The translations under genes were made by a program, and so were the position numbers. The notes below the pieces were generated by a model. The model was not told the DNA's origin, did not search any database, and worked only from the letters and a program-made list of their open reading frames with translations. From Leucaena leucocephala (taxonomy: Eukaryota; Streptophyta; Magnoliopsida; Fabales; Fabaceae), in NCBI GenBank assembly GCA_037074615.1, contig CM073535.1, forward strand, positions 6,301,001 to 6,365,000: a stretch of DNA of 64,000 nucleotides, given 5' to 3'. Position 1 is the stretch's first letter. Each line of letters opens with the position of its first letter. Below, in pieces: positions 48,351-61,999 of the stretch.

Positions 48351-48606
48351 CGTCTTCTTCTTCCCTTCAAATCTCGTCAGGGGTCAAGTCTGTCCATTTA
48401 GATCTGATCTTAGTTGTGGCTCAATAATTTCTATTTTATATATATGCCTAACCTATTTAATGTAATTCTCTGTCTCATTCCTGTGTCCTGCTGGAAGGAA
48501 AAATTGTTTTGGTTTCATACAATACCTATGCCTGATTGCGCATTATTTTCTGTATTGTAAAGGATTCTCATGGACTGAGAAAAGTATGTAAGAAAATGGT
48601 TGAAAG

Positions 48607-48612
48607 ATATAT

Positions 48613-48647
<35 letters not shown>
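48607..48647. repeat. (AT)n microsatellite
   Basis: About 40 bases of nearly pure AT/TA repeat downstream of the 72-bp array. Confidence 0.93.
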
Positions 48648-48651
<4 letters not shown>

Positions 48652-49734
48652 TCATTTTGTCACATTTTTTTAATAATTTATCTATAAAAAAATTATTTTA
48701 ATAATAACATTTCAAATATTTATTATTTTTTAAAAATTATTTTTCATATAAAATATATTCTTTAAAATCATTTTATAATCAATTTTTTTTTAAAAAAATT
48801 TATTCTCCAAAAATTAAATCAAACACAATAAATATTAGTCATTCAATCCTTAATATATAACATATTTTATTAATTTAATTATATTAAAAAAATTAATTAA
48901 TATACCATATTTTTTAAAAATATTCTAATAATATTCATTAACTTTCTCTCTCAATCTCTTATTTTTTTTTATTGTTGATGGAATATTAACAGGAATAATT
49001 TAAAAAAATAATAAATAAATATAAAAAATATGTCTCATATTTATAATAAAAATAAACTTTTAAATTAACACATATATTAAATATCGGAGGAGTATCATAT
49101 TTTGATAATAAAGTTGATTCTTGATGATGATTAATTGTTAAATTATACACATGGACTAAACTCTTTGGGTGAGTGTTAAATATTTAACCTTTTTTGGCCT
49201 CCTTAAATATTTGAACTTTGCACTTAAAGAATAAATAATTTTTCAATTTAGTTGAATAATTTTTATGTCTTAAATTAAACTCAAAGAACAAATACTCTAT
49301 ATTATAATATATTATGAATACTTGTTAGTCTAACTGTATAAAGTTATATTAAATTTCTCTATGCCTCAAGTTTGATCCGGTTAATATTATAAAAGAATAT
49401 TATGCTTACAAAATATTATAAAATTTTAAAAAATAATTAAAAATAAATTTTAGTGAAATTATAAGGAGTAAGATAAGAATTTTATTTTATTTTTAATTTA
49501 TTTACAGTAGATAAATTTAAGGTTTTATATAATAAGTTTTTAAAATAAAATTAGATAATTAGTAATTTTATCGTTTTACTACAAATAAAATCATAATTTA
49601 ATCTTGGATAAATTGTAAAAAAAGATTTGAATTTCTAATCATGGGCAAACAATCCTTAATATTTACAATTTATATTTTTTATTGTCAACATATCTAAAAT
49701 GTATATTTTTTAATGTAAAGAAGGCCTATCACTA

Positions 49735-50199
49735 GAGGTGGAAAGCCGGTTTACAAATCCTAAAATTGTCAATTCGAGCCTACTCCTCTTGTAACTATCT
49801 AACTAGCCCATCACCTTTTTTTAATATTTAAAAAATTATTTTTAAAATTTTAAAATATTAATAAAAATTTATAATATTATATTAATATAATAAAAAATTT
49901 ATTAATATTATACTCTTAAAAATTTTTAATTTTTTATAAAAATATGGAATTTTATAATTATAAATTTAAATAAATATTAATATAATATTAATCAATTATA
50001 ATATTTTAATACATATTAATACATAAATAATTATTTTTATTAATATTTAATAATAAAAATATTTAAAATAATATTTAAATAAAATAAATAATAATATTAA
50101 TAATTAAAAAAAAGGGCTACAGTCTACTTAGTCTACCTTAAAACGATATCAGCCCGCTGTTTTATTTTTAAGTAAAACGGGCTCCAGTTTTACCACCTC
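49735..50199. mobile_element. hAT-like non-autonomous element in the WDR75 upstream region
   Basis: About 465 bp bounded by GAGGTGGAAAGCC and, at the right, TTTTACCACCTC (reverse GAGGTGGTAAAA). It is flanked by 8-bp near-duplicates TATCACTA (49727-49734) and GATCACTA (50200-50207), seven of eight bases matching. Outer parts carry AGCCCG and CGGGCT inverted motifs; the middle is almost pure A/T. No transposase. The terminus type and 8-bp duplication point to the hAT superfamily. Confidence 0.65.
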
Positions 50200-50211
50200 G
50201 ATCACTACCCA

Positions 50212-50217
50212 AGCCCA
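50212..50217 (-). promoter_or_regulatory. Possible site II element upstream of WDR75
   Basis: TGGGCT on the minus strand (AGCCCA as given), directly after the hAT-like element and about 220 bp before the ATG. Site II (TGGGCC/T) motifs bind TCP factors in promoters of plant growth and ribosome-biogenesis genes. A six-base match alone is weak. Confidence 0.3.
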
Positions 50218-50438
50218 AACACATTGGGTCGTCGTTTAGCCCGGGGAAGTCACATTGTATACCATCTTCGTTCTCTTCTGCCAAGTCCTACTAATTCGAA
50301 GTTCTGCCGTGCCGCCTCCCCTACTACTAACTCGCTCTCCTCGCTTTTCGTTTCTTTCTTCTTTTATCATTCTTCAAACATCAGCGGCGCATATTCTGAT
50401 TGCTTATTTGTATTGTTTCTCGTCCTTACTAATCGAAT

Positions 50439-53400
50439 ATGATTAGAGGAGGTAAAAGCTATGTGTCTGCACCACCTGCTTTCTCCAATGATGCCAAGCG
50501 GCTTCTGGTTTGCACTGGCAACACCGTCTCTGTCTTCAGCACCTCCACTGGTTTACAGGTTCCATGCACCTTCATTATCACTAGTGCTTACTATAAGTTC
50601 CAAGAAAGCTGTTCAATTTCTGATTTTTTTTTCCTGTTTTGTTTTATGCTTAGGTATCGGCATTGGAAGGACATACGGCTCTTGTCACGTCGGTGATAGT
50701 GGAGCCAGCTTCAAGCCCTGATAAAAAGATTTTATGCAACTGTTGGACTGCTTCACTTGATGGAACCATTCGGAAATGGGACTTTTCAACACCAGAATTA
50801 CTGCAGACAGTTGATATTCGGCTACCCGTTTTCTCCATGGTAGCTTATTCTGCTCTTTTTAAGTTAGTGAGCTAAAACTTCCGCTGTTATTAATTTTGGC
50901 CTCGGCTATGCAATGTAAATCAGAGGAAAATAGTGCTATCGAAGCTAATTGCTTTGTTTGATACAAAAAGAATAAATTGGAGCTAGAAACGTATTTTTGG
51001 ATGGTGAACAGCTAGGAAAATATCTTCTTGTGCCTTGTAAATTAATCAGGAATACAGCCCCTTTTTGTTTGTATATTATGGAAACCAAATGATTATATTA
51101 CCTTCTTATGCTTAGTTTCTCATTCATAGTTATCAAAGTAGAATGATGCTGACTCTGTTTTTGAATGAATTTTAAATCTTTTAGGTAATACCTTCATATT
51201 TATCAAGCGTGCCAGAAGAGAACAATGCAAATACAGTTTATACTTTTGCTTATGTGTCTGTTGAAGATAAAAAGGCAGCAGGCAACCGGTCCAAAGCTCT
51301 GTGTGGACAGATCAGGAAGTGTAATTTAACAAAGTCCCAGATGAGCAATCTAATTTTGAAAGAGGTAAAATCTGAAAGTAAATCTGCTTCCTTTTTTCTA
51401 GATATTCTTATTTTGGTGCATGACTGTTTGGTCACTTTTTGACAGACTAAAAGGCCAGAATCGTTGATCACTAGTCCTTCAGGAAAATTTGTTGGTATTA
51501 AAAACAAGCGCAGGCTTCATATATGGAAAGTTCTTGCAGTGGACTCCATTTCTGTTGCGTCAAAGAATATTACTTTGCATCATACAAAGACCTTGACATG
51601 TCTTGCATTCCACCCAATGGAGAGAATCGTGGCTGCAGGTGATGAATCTGGAAGAATTTTAATTTGGAGAGGATTTGGTACGCAGAAATTTTTTGTTGGA
51701 AGTGGATTAGTGAATAGCAGATCAGCTGATGATGAGGAAGAAAAACCTGGGGTCAGGGACAATGATGATGCTGAGTCATGTTCCACTTGGCATTGGCACC
51801 CTGCTGGAGTGATGTTTCTCTCTTTTTCTTCAGATGGAGCTTATTTGTATTCAGGTATGTATCTAGATTTTGTGTGCCATGATATTTAAGGGTACTTCCT
51901 GCATAGGGAAAAGTTTTATGGAAATTTTTGTTTTGTTTCTTATATTGAATGAAGTAGGTTGGTTTCTTATTTGCCAGATTTAGGTTGTTCTCAAAACCTA
52001 TTGAATCTAATGTAAGCTACTTCTCACTTGGCATCTCCTATGTTGTTTGATGATTCACATCAGAACATCTGCAGCCATTAGGCACTATATATGACTTAGT
52101 AAATGTCTTTGAGGTTCAAAGTTTTTTCAGAGCTATTTGAGTAATGGATATGTTTTTTATACAGAAATTATGTTGTTTAGCTAGATGTTCTTCAAAAGTA
52201 TAACTTTCTGTTTTTATCTATTTGATTTTTACTAGGTGGGAAGGAAGGAGTCCTTGTGGTGTGGCAATTGAACACAGGAAAGAAGAAATTCTTACCAAGA
52301 ATTGGATCTCCACTTCTGTATTTCATCGATTCTCCAGATCCTACACTTTCCTCTGTAAGAAAACTTTTTTTTCAGTAGAAGATATCATTGGATGTTAAGT
52401 AGCTGATCATACTGGCTTACTAATTGAGGGTCTTCAGATATCCTGTGCAGATAATCAGATTCATGTCCTGAAGATGCCTTCCATGGAAATATTGAGGTCA
52501 ATTTCAGGGATTAAGGTTACCTCTTTTGATAATTCTCTAGTATTTGACTATTTTTCTCTTGACCATGTTCTAATGGATTGAAATGCTGCCAATGCTGATT
52601 GTCAGACAATGTTATATGCTTTTTTTAAGAAGTCAAGAGTTTTGAAAAATTATTATGGACCTGTGACTATGAATAGCTATAGACCACAGGTGCATTAGTG
52701 GGCAAACAGTTTATTTTGAATCGCTTATGCATGATGCAAAAGTTGATCTTAGTTATTTTATTAATAAAATCATTGGGGATTTAAGCATAGGAATATGTTA
52801 TGCTTAACTGAATTGAATTTATTTTGAGAAATTTATTATTTTTATACATTGGTTGCTTAAATCTTCTTGATATCTCGGAGATACTAGATTTTCCTCTTCT
52901 GATTCAGCTTCTAACCCATGTAAAAAGTTTCCTCTACCTTTCAAAATCCACATTTGAATTGTATGGGTCAATTTTTCAAATAACTATTGCATCAAAATGC
53001 AGTTGATAATGCTAGTAATCAGAGTGAGAACTGAAATTTTGATTATCTCAACTTAAACTTTCTTCTAGTACATATATGTCTATAATGACTAACTAAAATT
53101 AGACTTGGGCCTAAGCTCATATCACATGTTTAATAGGTAATTATAGTCTCTTTGGCTGAAACAGGGTAATTTCAACTTCAGAATAACCCTATAGAATATG
53201 AAAAGAAAAAGAAAACGTTGTGTCTGTGCACATGTCCTCAATTTGTTTCCAATAAAAATTATATATTTCTGCTCACATTTGTTGAAATTGACATACTTGA
53301 ACTTGATTCAACCTCTATGCTTACTTTTCAGCCCCCTTTATCTTCTAAAGACATATGTGGAGGTCTTGCTGGCAGGCCTGCCTTTGACTGCAATTCTGGA

Positions 53401-56400
53401 TTAGTTGCTGTACAAACAGATAACTACACCATCCAATTCTACAGCTTGTTTGCTGATCGTGGACTTTATGAGGTTGTAGTGCTTCTAGTTTGCAAGATTG
53501 AACTTCTTGAAATGGGGCTTTTATACTTTTCTTGCTTAGTGCTGTTATCACTTGATTTGGATTTAATTACTTAACGTTGACAAACCTAGGCTGGTTAACG
53601 GGTTTGTTAAAACTTGTTAAATTGTTCAAATTATTTTGATACTCATCTATCGAGGATTTTGTAGCAGATGGTTTGTTGCCTCTATGTACTAGGGAGGGGT
53701 ATCAGTTGATTTGGTTATGCTGAGAATCTCTGCTTTTAGCTTCTTCTTCTTGATTCTTTTTAATCCTTGTCTTGAACTAAAGAAGAATGTTAGTAAAGCA
53801 TTTTTACCCCCTGGCTGTGTCCCTGTCAAGAATCTTTGGTTCTAGCTTCTTTCTTCTTGGTCATTTTTACCCTACATTTTTTTAAATCAGACAATTTTGC
53901 ATTTACAGTCTCTACTTTTTATTGAAGTCATTCCTTGACAGCTTTCAGATATATTTTATTATGCTGTGAGAAAATCTTATATTGATTCGAGTCTGGGTTT
54001 TATTTTCTGAATTAATTTATAATTACTTTTAAGGTGTGATAATTAACATAGAAAAAACCCTTATAGGAATATACTCTGTAGGGTGTTAATATTTTCTTCT
54101 CTTGCAGGTTCAAGTCTGTGAAAGAAACCATCAGCCAAGTGATGAGGTCACGGTATGTGAAGTTGCTTACAAAGTTGCAATTTGTTCTAGCATAATAGAA
54201 TGACTTGTTATAAATTATAAATATACTCAAAATGTTGTTATAAATTAATATACACTTTATCAATAATTGAATGGTTGTCTTACTATTATATTATTATGGT
54301 TACAGGTGGTAGTGACCTTGGTGGAGCTCTCTCTCGATGGTTCTATGATGGGAACTGTTGAAGTTAAGCTCCCTGAAGAAGATATAGGAGGTCTAATTTG
54401 TTTGAAGTTTTGGGAATTGGATGCAGATGACAAAAAATTTTCAGTGTCCACCCTTATTTATGAACCTCACAGGTTTGGCCCTTGATTATTGTAAAAACTA
54501 TAGTGAAAAGTCTCAAGTTCTTTGATAGTTATATGTTTTGCTTGTGTCTGAGTACATCATGAAGACATGACACTAGGGACAGGACTGTTCATGTGTTACT
54601 GGGGTTGATATATTATCCTATGATTCTTAAAGAGTTGTACTGCTTTTTTAAGCTGAACTTTGGTGTGTAATGTCACTTGATATAAAGTGAAGTTGACATT
54701 TCGTTTGTTCGCAGGGATGCTCAAATATCTGCAATTGCTTTCCATCCTGCCCGTCACATGGCTGTCAGCTCATCTTATGGAGGGGATTTCAAGGTATTGG
54801 GTGAAGTTGCTATTGTTGCTGAAGATTTGCTTTGACAACAATTATATATCTGATTTACATGTTTCAGATATGGGTTAGCAAGGATGAAATCAAGCAGAAA
54901 GACCAAATGATTCCAAACTCTGGTTGGATGTGCCATGCCGTTGGGTCATATAAGTATGCTTTTACTCCTGTTTCTTAGATTGATATTTAACTGTAAGTTA
55001 ATGATCAAACAACTTGGCCACTTGCACTTGTAGGGATAAACCAATGACAGCAGCTGCATTTTCAGCTGATGGCTCTGTTCTGGCAGTTGCTGCAGAAACC
55101 GTTATTACATTGTGGGACCCTGATAAAAATGTACTTGTGGCAATTGTAGGACAATCTCCAACGGTATTATGTCAAATCCGAACTACCTCTATTCATAATT
55201 TGTTTCATGTCCAAGAATCATATGTTTTATTAGCCAAAAAATGGCATATATTTTGAACATTTAATTAATATCAACAAATAAGCTGGGGTAACCCGTCCAG
55301 CAGCTTGTTGTAGCATATTTCTCAAGATAGTTTGCAAAACTCTTCTGGTTAATTTTTATGGATTTTGGATAAGTATTTTAAGCCTAGTATTCAAGAATTA
55401 AAAGCTAATTGACCCGCCATTATTGTTGGTCAATTATCTTACCCTAGAATTACTCGTATTGCATATAGAAGATAATCGGTGTAAAGGAATTGCATCTTCT
55501 TGATAAAAGAATCGCCATTAGCTGTGCTCTTGTGTAGTTATCTATTCTGTAGTGCCTCCCTCTCCCCATCTATTTGATATGTTTCTATATGGTGTTACTT
55601 TTATGCTGTATATTTATGATTTTCATTGATTGCTGTCAATACTTATCCCTCTAAACTCTCACTTATTCTTGCGTTCCTGATTTACAGCCAATTGTGAGCC
55701 TGACCTTTCCTGGAAATTCAGATTGTCTTTTGTATGCATCTCATGGTTCAAAACCACGTCTAGCTGTTTTGAGTTTGTCAAAGTTAGCTGAATGTTGGTC
55801 ATTAAGGCTTCAAGTCGAAGGTATATGCATATTTTTCCCAACAGGCATTTGTTTTCTACTTCTGCTATAGAAATATGACAAAACATTTGGGTCACACAAG
55901 TCTCTACTCATTCTTTCTTATTGCAATTTGCTTGTATTATTTAGACGCTAATGAGCATATTGCTTACTTTTGTTCTTGGTATGTTAACAGTTTTCCTTCT
56001 TTGTTTCAAAACCTATGCCTCTTTGAAGGAAAATTATCTGACAAAAATGTTACCTCTGCAGCTGTATCGTGTGCAAATGATGTATCACTTTTTGCCATTC
56101 TAGCTCTCATTCCTGAATCAAATGAACAAACATTGGGAGGGGATGGAATAATATTGCTATTCAATGCAACAGATCCTATTCCTGTGACTTCCTTGTCTGT
56201 AACAAAGGTATCGCTTGTTTTCAAACCCCAATATGTTCTTGTACCCCAGCCCCCTCTCCAGAAAAAAGAAAAAAGGAAAAAACTGATATTTTCTATTTTA
56301 AGAATTTAAGTGTTGGCAAACCAATAGGACCTTTTATTCAGCATCTATAAACTGGTTTGTAAATATACACTGCTAGTACTCTTCCGAAGATATCATACAT

Positions 56401-57287
56401 ATTGCTTAGTCCTCCAAAGCGTAACCCTCTCTATATAGTCTGTCAATAATTTTTTTACTGATCATTTTTGTCCTTCCATCTGTTGAAGTCACTTGACCAG
56501 CATCTCATTTTGATCTTGCCAAGGGGACAAAAATGAGCATAATGTAATTTTGATGGGGCCCATTCCCATCAAATTTACCCATATGATAGTTCTTCCTCTT
56601 TCTTTACTCGCCCTAAATACTAGGAATTCATAACCTAAAAATAAAAAGTACAGCATAGCACTTGGTTTGGATTATTGTCTTTTCTGAAAAAGGATTTGCA
56701 GTGTTTGACTGTTTCGTTTGACTTTCCGATCCTTTGCACACAGGCCAAGGGAGGGAGGATTGCTTTTATCAAAGGAGATCTGTCTTCCTTGGAACTAGAG
56801 GTACATGATGGAAATCCAATGCAGAAACTGCTTGCTTATATAAACGGAGATCATGAATATGTCCTCTTCGATCCATATGGCAAAGAAATCCGCGAGTTGA
56901 GCATAATTAGGCGAGATGACCCTTCACTCGAAGAAACAGGTGGGATTGCCTCATCAATCAATACTTGGTTTAAATCAGTTCATATGTTATGTTTAAAATC
57001 TTTGCCATAGATTTAGTTATAATAGGTTTTAAATGTATAATTCTTATGCCTTTTATTTTTGCTTTCTTCCCTCCATTTCAGGACAATATGGATATGCATC
57101 TCTGTATGGGAAGTTACCAGAGTTTAACTTGAAAAAGAACAGCCTTTCTTTGTTTTCTTCTGCTCCACCTGAGAAGCCTTGGGAGGCCATATTTCCCTAT
57201 TCAACACACTCTCTGCCACAGCTCGACAAATTGTGTTCGGAGTTTTTGGAGTCCCTCGTGGAAAAAAGGACAACAACGGTTGAATAA
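50439..57287 (+). CDS. WDR75: WDR75 / Utp17 (Nan1) homologue, SSU processome WD-repeat protein
   Basis: Sixteen exons, 806 aa: 50439-50558, 50654-50839, 51185-51364, 51446-51854, 52236-52354, 52438-52515, 53332-53472, 54108-54152, 54306-54472, 54715-54793, 54868-54953, 55034-55163, 55688-55820, 56062-56207, 56744-56939 and 57082-57287. Phases agree throughout. WD40 units occur through residues 15-350 (LEGHTALVTSVIVEP, LTCLAFHPMERIVAAGDESG, AGVMFLSFSSDGAYLYSGG) and again at about 410-600 (DAQISAIAFHPARHMAVSSS, MTAAAFSADGSVLAVAAETV). An acidic insert (DDEEEK) lies in the first propeller. The layout and length fit WDR75 (human about 830 aa), a t-UTP/UtpA subunit needed for pre-18S rRNA transcription and processing in the nucleolus. 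The exon 14 acceptor is the least certain: I chose CTGCAG at 56061, giving VEAVSCANDVS; the TTTAG at about 55944 is the alternative. Confidence 0.9.
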
Positions 57288-59392
57288 ATTAACCCGAGGA
57301 ACTAGGTCTCAGCGGTAAGATATCTGTCATTTTTGTGTGATGATGCCACCTCATCCTCTTGCTAGTAACTAGTGTGCTTCAAAGGACAGGACTTGAAGTT
57401 TCATGGGGCTATCTGGTTCATATGTGGGCACTCTTGGTTCACAATCAATTGGTGTCTGCAATTTTTCATTCTGGGGTTGTGGTGACAGACAGAAGAACAG
57501 CCTTTTGCGATATCCGAGGTTTGTGTTGAGGATGCTGGATTGCATATGCTTCTTGTTAATCTGGCATTAGCAATTTTGTAGAATTACATGTACAATAGAA
57601 GTTCTTGAAGTTGGTTGATGTAGATAAAAAAAATAGCAGAAGAGTAGCTTCATGCTTAACCAGTATTGAACGGCTAGATAGTTTATTAATAGGACTGTTT
57701 TACAGTAATGACTGTTTAATCACACTTCAACAATGCGTTTTGCAGTTAACGAAGATTATCTTATAATTTAGCGTCAAATTTAGTCTACATAGATGTCCTG
57801 GCACCATTATGTTTTTTTGTCTCAAATATATTGAAATTCGTTCCTGCCATAGCTCTAGCCATAGTAACTATTTTTCTTTATATTGGTAATTTTTGGGTGA
57901 AATTTTCTTTATTTAATTTAATTATATAAGGCTCATAGTTTCTCAAATTCAAGTTACATAGCCTGTATCTAGTAAAATTGTTGGAAAATCATACTTTGAG
58001 ACCATTATAAGGAGATGGTGATAGAGAAGAAAGACTTCCAATTTCAAAAATAACAATTAAGGACCAACATCTGTTACTAATATACTTAATATTTTTTAAA
58101 AGAAAATATCATAAACAAAAATGTTCTTATTTGACTAGAAACGTAGTGATTCTTTAACATTGAAAACTAAGTTATATATATTGCATTGTATATAATTTAT
58201 TTATACATACAAATACAATCTAAAGGGGGGAAAAGAACTCTTCACTTTATTAATATAAAAAAAAAATCATCTTTGCCACATTTTTAATAATAAAACGGAA
58301 CCTGAAGGTCAGCTTTGCCGTACTTATTCCTGATTACTTTGTGTAGAAATATAAAATATTTAGAATAAAGGCCCTGTTTCTTCTGAGGACCCTAAAATTA
58401 ATAAATAGAAGCTCAATTATCCATTTAATAAATACGATGTCGATTTTTATATGGCTACACTTTATTTATGAGTTTCCAGTTTCCACTTCCAACTGTCACT
58501 TCTTTTAATCACGTGTGCACTCAAAAAGAGCTTTTATTTATTATGAATTTGTTTTTAATTTTTAATGTAAATGATACTTCTAGATAAAAATTACTTTTTG
58601 ATATTTGCATATTACATTATTGAATCTTTAAAAAATAAAATTATGCAGATCATATTATGATTAATAATTACTACCAGAATAATAAATGACATGAATACAA
58701 AAGTATATGCATGCAGTTCCTCCCTGGGGCCTTCTTTTCTCAAAATAAATCCACGTTCAGTCCTCAAAAATAAAGTATTTATAAATCATCCTGTGAGAAA
58801 GGAAGCAAAATTTACGTCATTTATCTCTAAAATGATCAGCTTTTAATTATAATCGCAGTATCAATTGCGCCGAGCTTTATAATATCCTAAATTTTGATAA
58901 AAAAGTGTTAAGATTAAGATTATTATTTTTTAAATTAAAAACTGTCAAAAATAAAATTTTTAAAAAAATAAAAAAAATAATTATTAAAAATATTTTAGAT
59001 TCAAAAATTAAAATAAATATAAAATAAATATTTTAGAGATTTAAAAAATTATAGAAGATTTTATTTCAAGACATAGATAAATAAAAAGCTATTTTTTTAG
59101 ATTTTTAGTTATATATTTAATAAATTTAAAAAAATAGTTAAAAGTTATAGTTTATTTTAAAAATTTTTAAAAAAATTATTTGATGAATTAGAGAGGGTAA
59201 AGGAGGAAGAATAATTTTAAAAAATATTAAATATTATTTTTTAAGAAATTTTAAAATTTTAAAAAAATAAATAAATATTAAAAATAGAGATAATATAATG
59301 ATAAAGTTAAAAGGGATTCTGTATACCCTCTTCCATGTGGCTTTTCTGAATTGAAACACCTCACCCCTCAGGTGTCCTCCTTCTGAAACACT
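57288..59392. other. Intergenic region downstream of WDR75
   Basis: 57288 to about 57650 is probably WDR75 3' UTR. The rest is AT-rich with A/T homopolymer runs (58880-59300) and no recognised gene or repeat family. Confidence 0.55.
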
Positions 59393-61433
59393 TGGCTCCT
59401 TCTCTTTCTATTACTCAATCATCAGCGCCCGGAGGAGAGCGACGCCGGAGAAGAACGGACAAGCTCGTGACGCCGTCGATCGACTAAGGTGAGCTCTCTA
59501 ACTCCGTTCTCATCTTCGGTTTTCTCTGTTGTCCGATTTTGGGGGTTGGATCACTGATTAAGTTGAGATTTTGAGTGGTTTTTCACTTTTTTGGTCTATC
59601 TACTGAGAATGAGTAAGGATTTGGGCTCTTCAACTTGAAATCGGACAAAAAGCATAAGATATTTGTTTGAATGTGAGTTCCTCTGCTTGTGTGATTTTAA
59701 GGAGATTTAACCGGGTAAAGCTTGGGGCTTTAAGATAAAATCACTGATTAAGTAATAAATAAAGTTAAAAAATGTGGAATTAATCTTTAATCTCGAAATG
59801 TGGTTGCTGCATGTTCTTCTCTATTTCTGAACAAGGTTACCTAAGAGGGGAGCTTGTATGTGTGTTTGTAACCTTGATTTTCTGTGAACAGTGGCAAAAA
59901 TTGATTAATTGAATAAGGGAACTAATAAAATGTGAATGTGTAAGTGTTTGTGATGAAGAAGTCTGAAACAATGCTTGTTGTTTTGTGTTAAGAGGCTTTG
60001 GATTTTATTACATAATGTTGGTTGTATGAAGTTCTGAAGTTTTAAGTTGTAAAGATTATATTTTTTTGAATTAAGCTACTGTTGAAGGATAGAAATCTGG
60101 TTTACGTGTTGAATAATAGGATGTGTTTAATGTTTGAAGGAGTTTTGTTATAACACAAGTGTTTTGGGTTATTAAGTTATACTTATGACAAGCTTAAAGT
60201 TTTGGAGATTAGAGAAATACCCACTGTTTTTGGAGTTTTTATTTTGGAACAAATGTTTTAAAGTACTAAGTTATCATTTGATGACAGCTTGCTGTGTTGA
60301 AATTTTATGGGTTCCTAAAGTTTCTAAAAATGTTGGAGTTAAATTTGGAATCTTTGAATGGATGTTTTGTAGGGTTGTGATATCATACAAATGTTTTGAA
60401 AATGGTGATTTAAGTAGTGTTTAAATTCTGGAAAATAATTTGGAATCAAAGCTAAGGGCTGTCCCAAAATTTTGAAAGGACTAAAGTTTGTAAATGTCAA
60501 GGAAGTTGTATGATAGTAGTGTTGTTTTGATGATAGAATTGAATGATTGTTGGATATTGGAATCTAGATGCTGAAGTGTAACTAATGTTATTGTTTTGAG
60601 ACATACAAGTAATGACCAAGTGCCATAAATTGTTTTAATACCTCTAAGCTATGTTTAGAAGCTCATAGGAGGTGTTTTAAGACAATAAAAAAGGAATTTT
60701 AACAATTCCTTTTCATTGTCCTGTTTGGCCCAGTTCAATGGCAGCAAGGAGGATTGGAGTTTTATAGAATCAATGAGTTTAAAAGGAGGAATAGAGTAGG
60801 GTTAAGCTATATGCTTAAAGATAATAAGCAAGTTTGAAAACTAAGGAAAACAATGAAGTTAAGAATTAAGCTCAAGTGATAGTTTTGGGGAGGTTTTTTT
60901 TTTTTAATAAGAAAGATTGAATATGCAATTAAAGCACCAAAGAGTGTGCGTTAATATGCTTTATCTGTATATATATATACTATAGGATTTGATATTTGCC
61001 CGAATTGGATAAGTAAATTTGGAAGGAAGACAACCAGGTAGTAAGTCTTTCTCTCCATATCTGTATGTAATTAATAATGCAAATTTGTTTGTATCATGGT
61101 ATGACATGCGTAAAGCATGGTATGGCATCGCAAGAATGGTTACAGTTTGGGATGATTGGTTGCTCTTAGAGTTGAGTTGTACTCAAGAAAGAGTACCAGC
61201 ATGATTGACAATTACTGAGCTAGCATTGTTCAGGTATCTGTACGTTTATGATAATTGACAGCATTTACATTGGTATGAGATTATACAGGGCTTGTTTTGC
61301 ATGTTTTATTGAATTTTTGCATATCTGTATGAAAGAATTGTTATTACTGAGATTCTTTGAATTTGACCATTTTTCTTCCATGATATACAGCAAAGGCAAT
61401 TGGTTCAAGTGCAAAGGGTATGATAGATGAAAT
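59393..61433 (+). other. Probable transcription unit, product unresolved
   Basis: A short GC-rich stretch (about 59420-59488) without an ATG ends in a strong donor (CTAAG|GTGAGC), as in a plant 5' UTR exon with a leader intron. T-rich intron-like DNA follows. Near 61391 an acceptor (ATATACAG) opens a short frame reading KAIGSSAKGMIDEI and then a stop at 61433, which looks like a coding 3' end. Another possible exon lies at about 60986-61038 (ending AACCAG|GTAGTAAG). I could not join these into a protein I recognise. It may be a small protein gene or a spliced non-coding RNA. Confidence 0.35.
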
Positions 61434-61999
61434 TTGAGAAGTCTAGAGTTAGAGTAGGTATAGAAATTTATATTTTGATTAAGTTAATTATATTTTTTTA
61501 TTGAGCCGTGTGAGGCTTATATATAAACTTGTTAATATAAGTTATATAATGGATTATGTAATCCGCCATAAGAGGAAAGCACAAAAGCACAAATCTTCGC
61601 AGGAAATAGGTGAGTGTCATCAACACGGATGGCCAAATAGAGATATTAATATTAAGGTTTAGTTTAGTTATGAATGAGATAGTATTTATGGGATAGTTGG
61701 TGAATTATTTTAGAACCCAGGTCTTTAAGTTTATTCATATTTTTTAAATGAGTTTTTAGAACTCATGCATGTGGACTTTTATGAAAAGTGTCACTTATTC
61801 GAACTCATGATATATTTAAATGATCCAATCATCTACCTACTCTATTGGATTTAATTACTTCTCTTGGTTATAATTTTTTATCTACTCGAATAGCTGCCGA
61901 CATCAATGGAGATCCATAACATTTAATCGTATATTTCACATCCACTGGACCACACGGTATTGTTAATTTGTTAATTTGCATGTGTGCTACCAACGGGGG

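Larger units (their letters stand above)
47651..50438. other. Intergenic region between HMA relic and WDR75
   Basis: A small GC-richer island at 47650-47830 precedes the HMA relic without recognisable coding. A 72-bp tandem array lies at 47995-48350 and an (AT)n run at 48607-48647. From 48650 to 49730 the DNA is AT-rich with nothing recognised. A hAT-like element occupies 49735-50199 and the WDR75 promoter and leader 50208-50438. Confidence 0.6.

Noticed and set aside
48015..48401. 128-aa protein gene in the 72-bp array
   Set aside because: The translation is only the repeat unit in a pyrimidine-rich strand; no independent sign of coding.
60525..60600. Possible C/D-box snoRNA (TGATGATA … CTGA)
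   Set aside because: Boxes are present but there is no terminal stem and no clear guide region; such motifs arise by chance.
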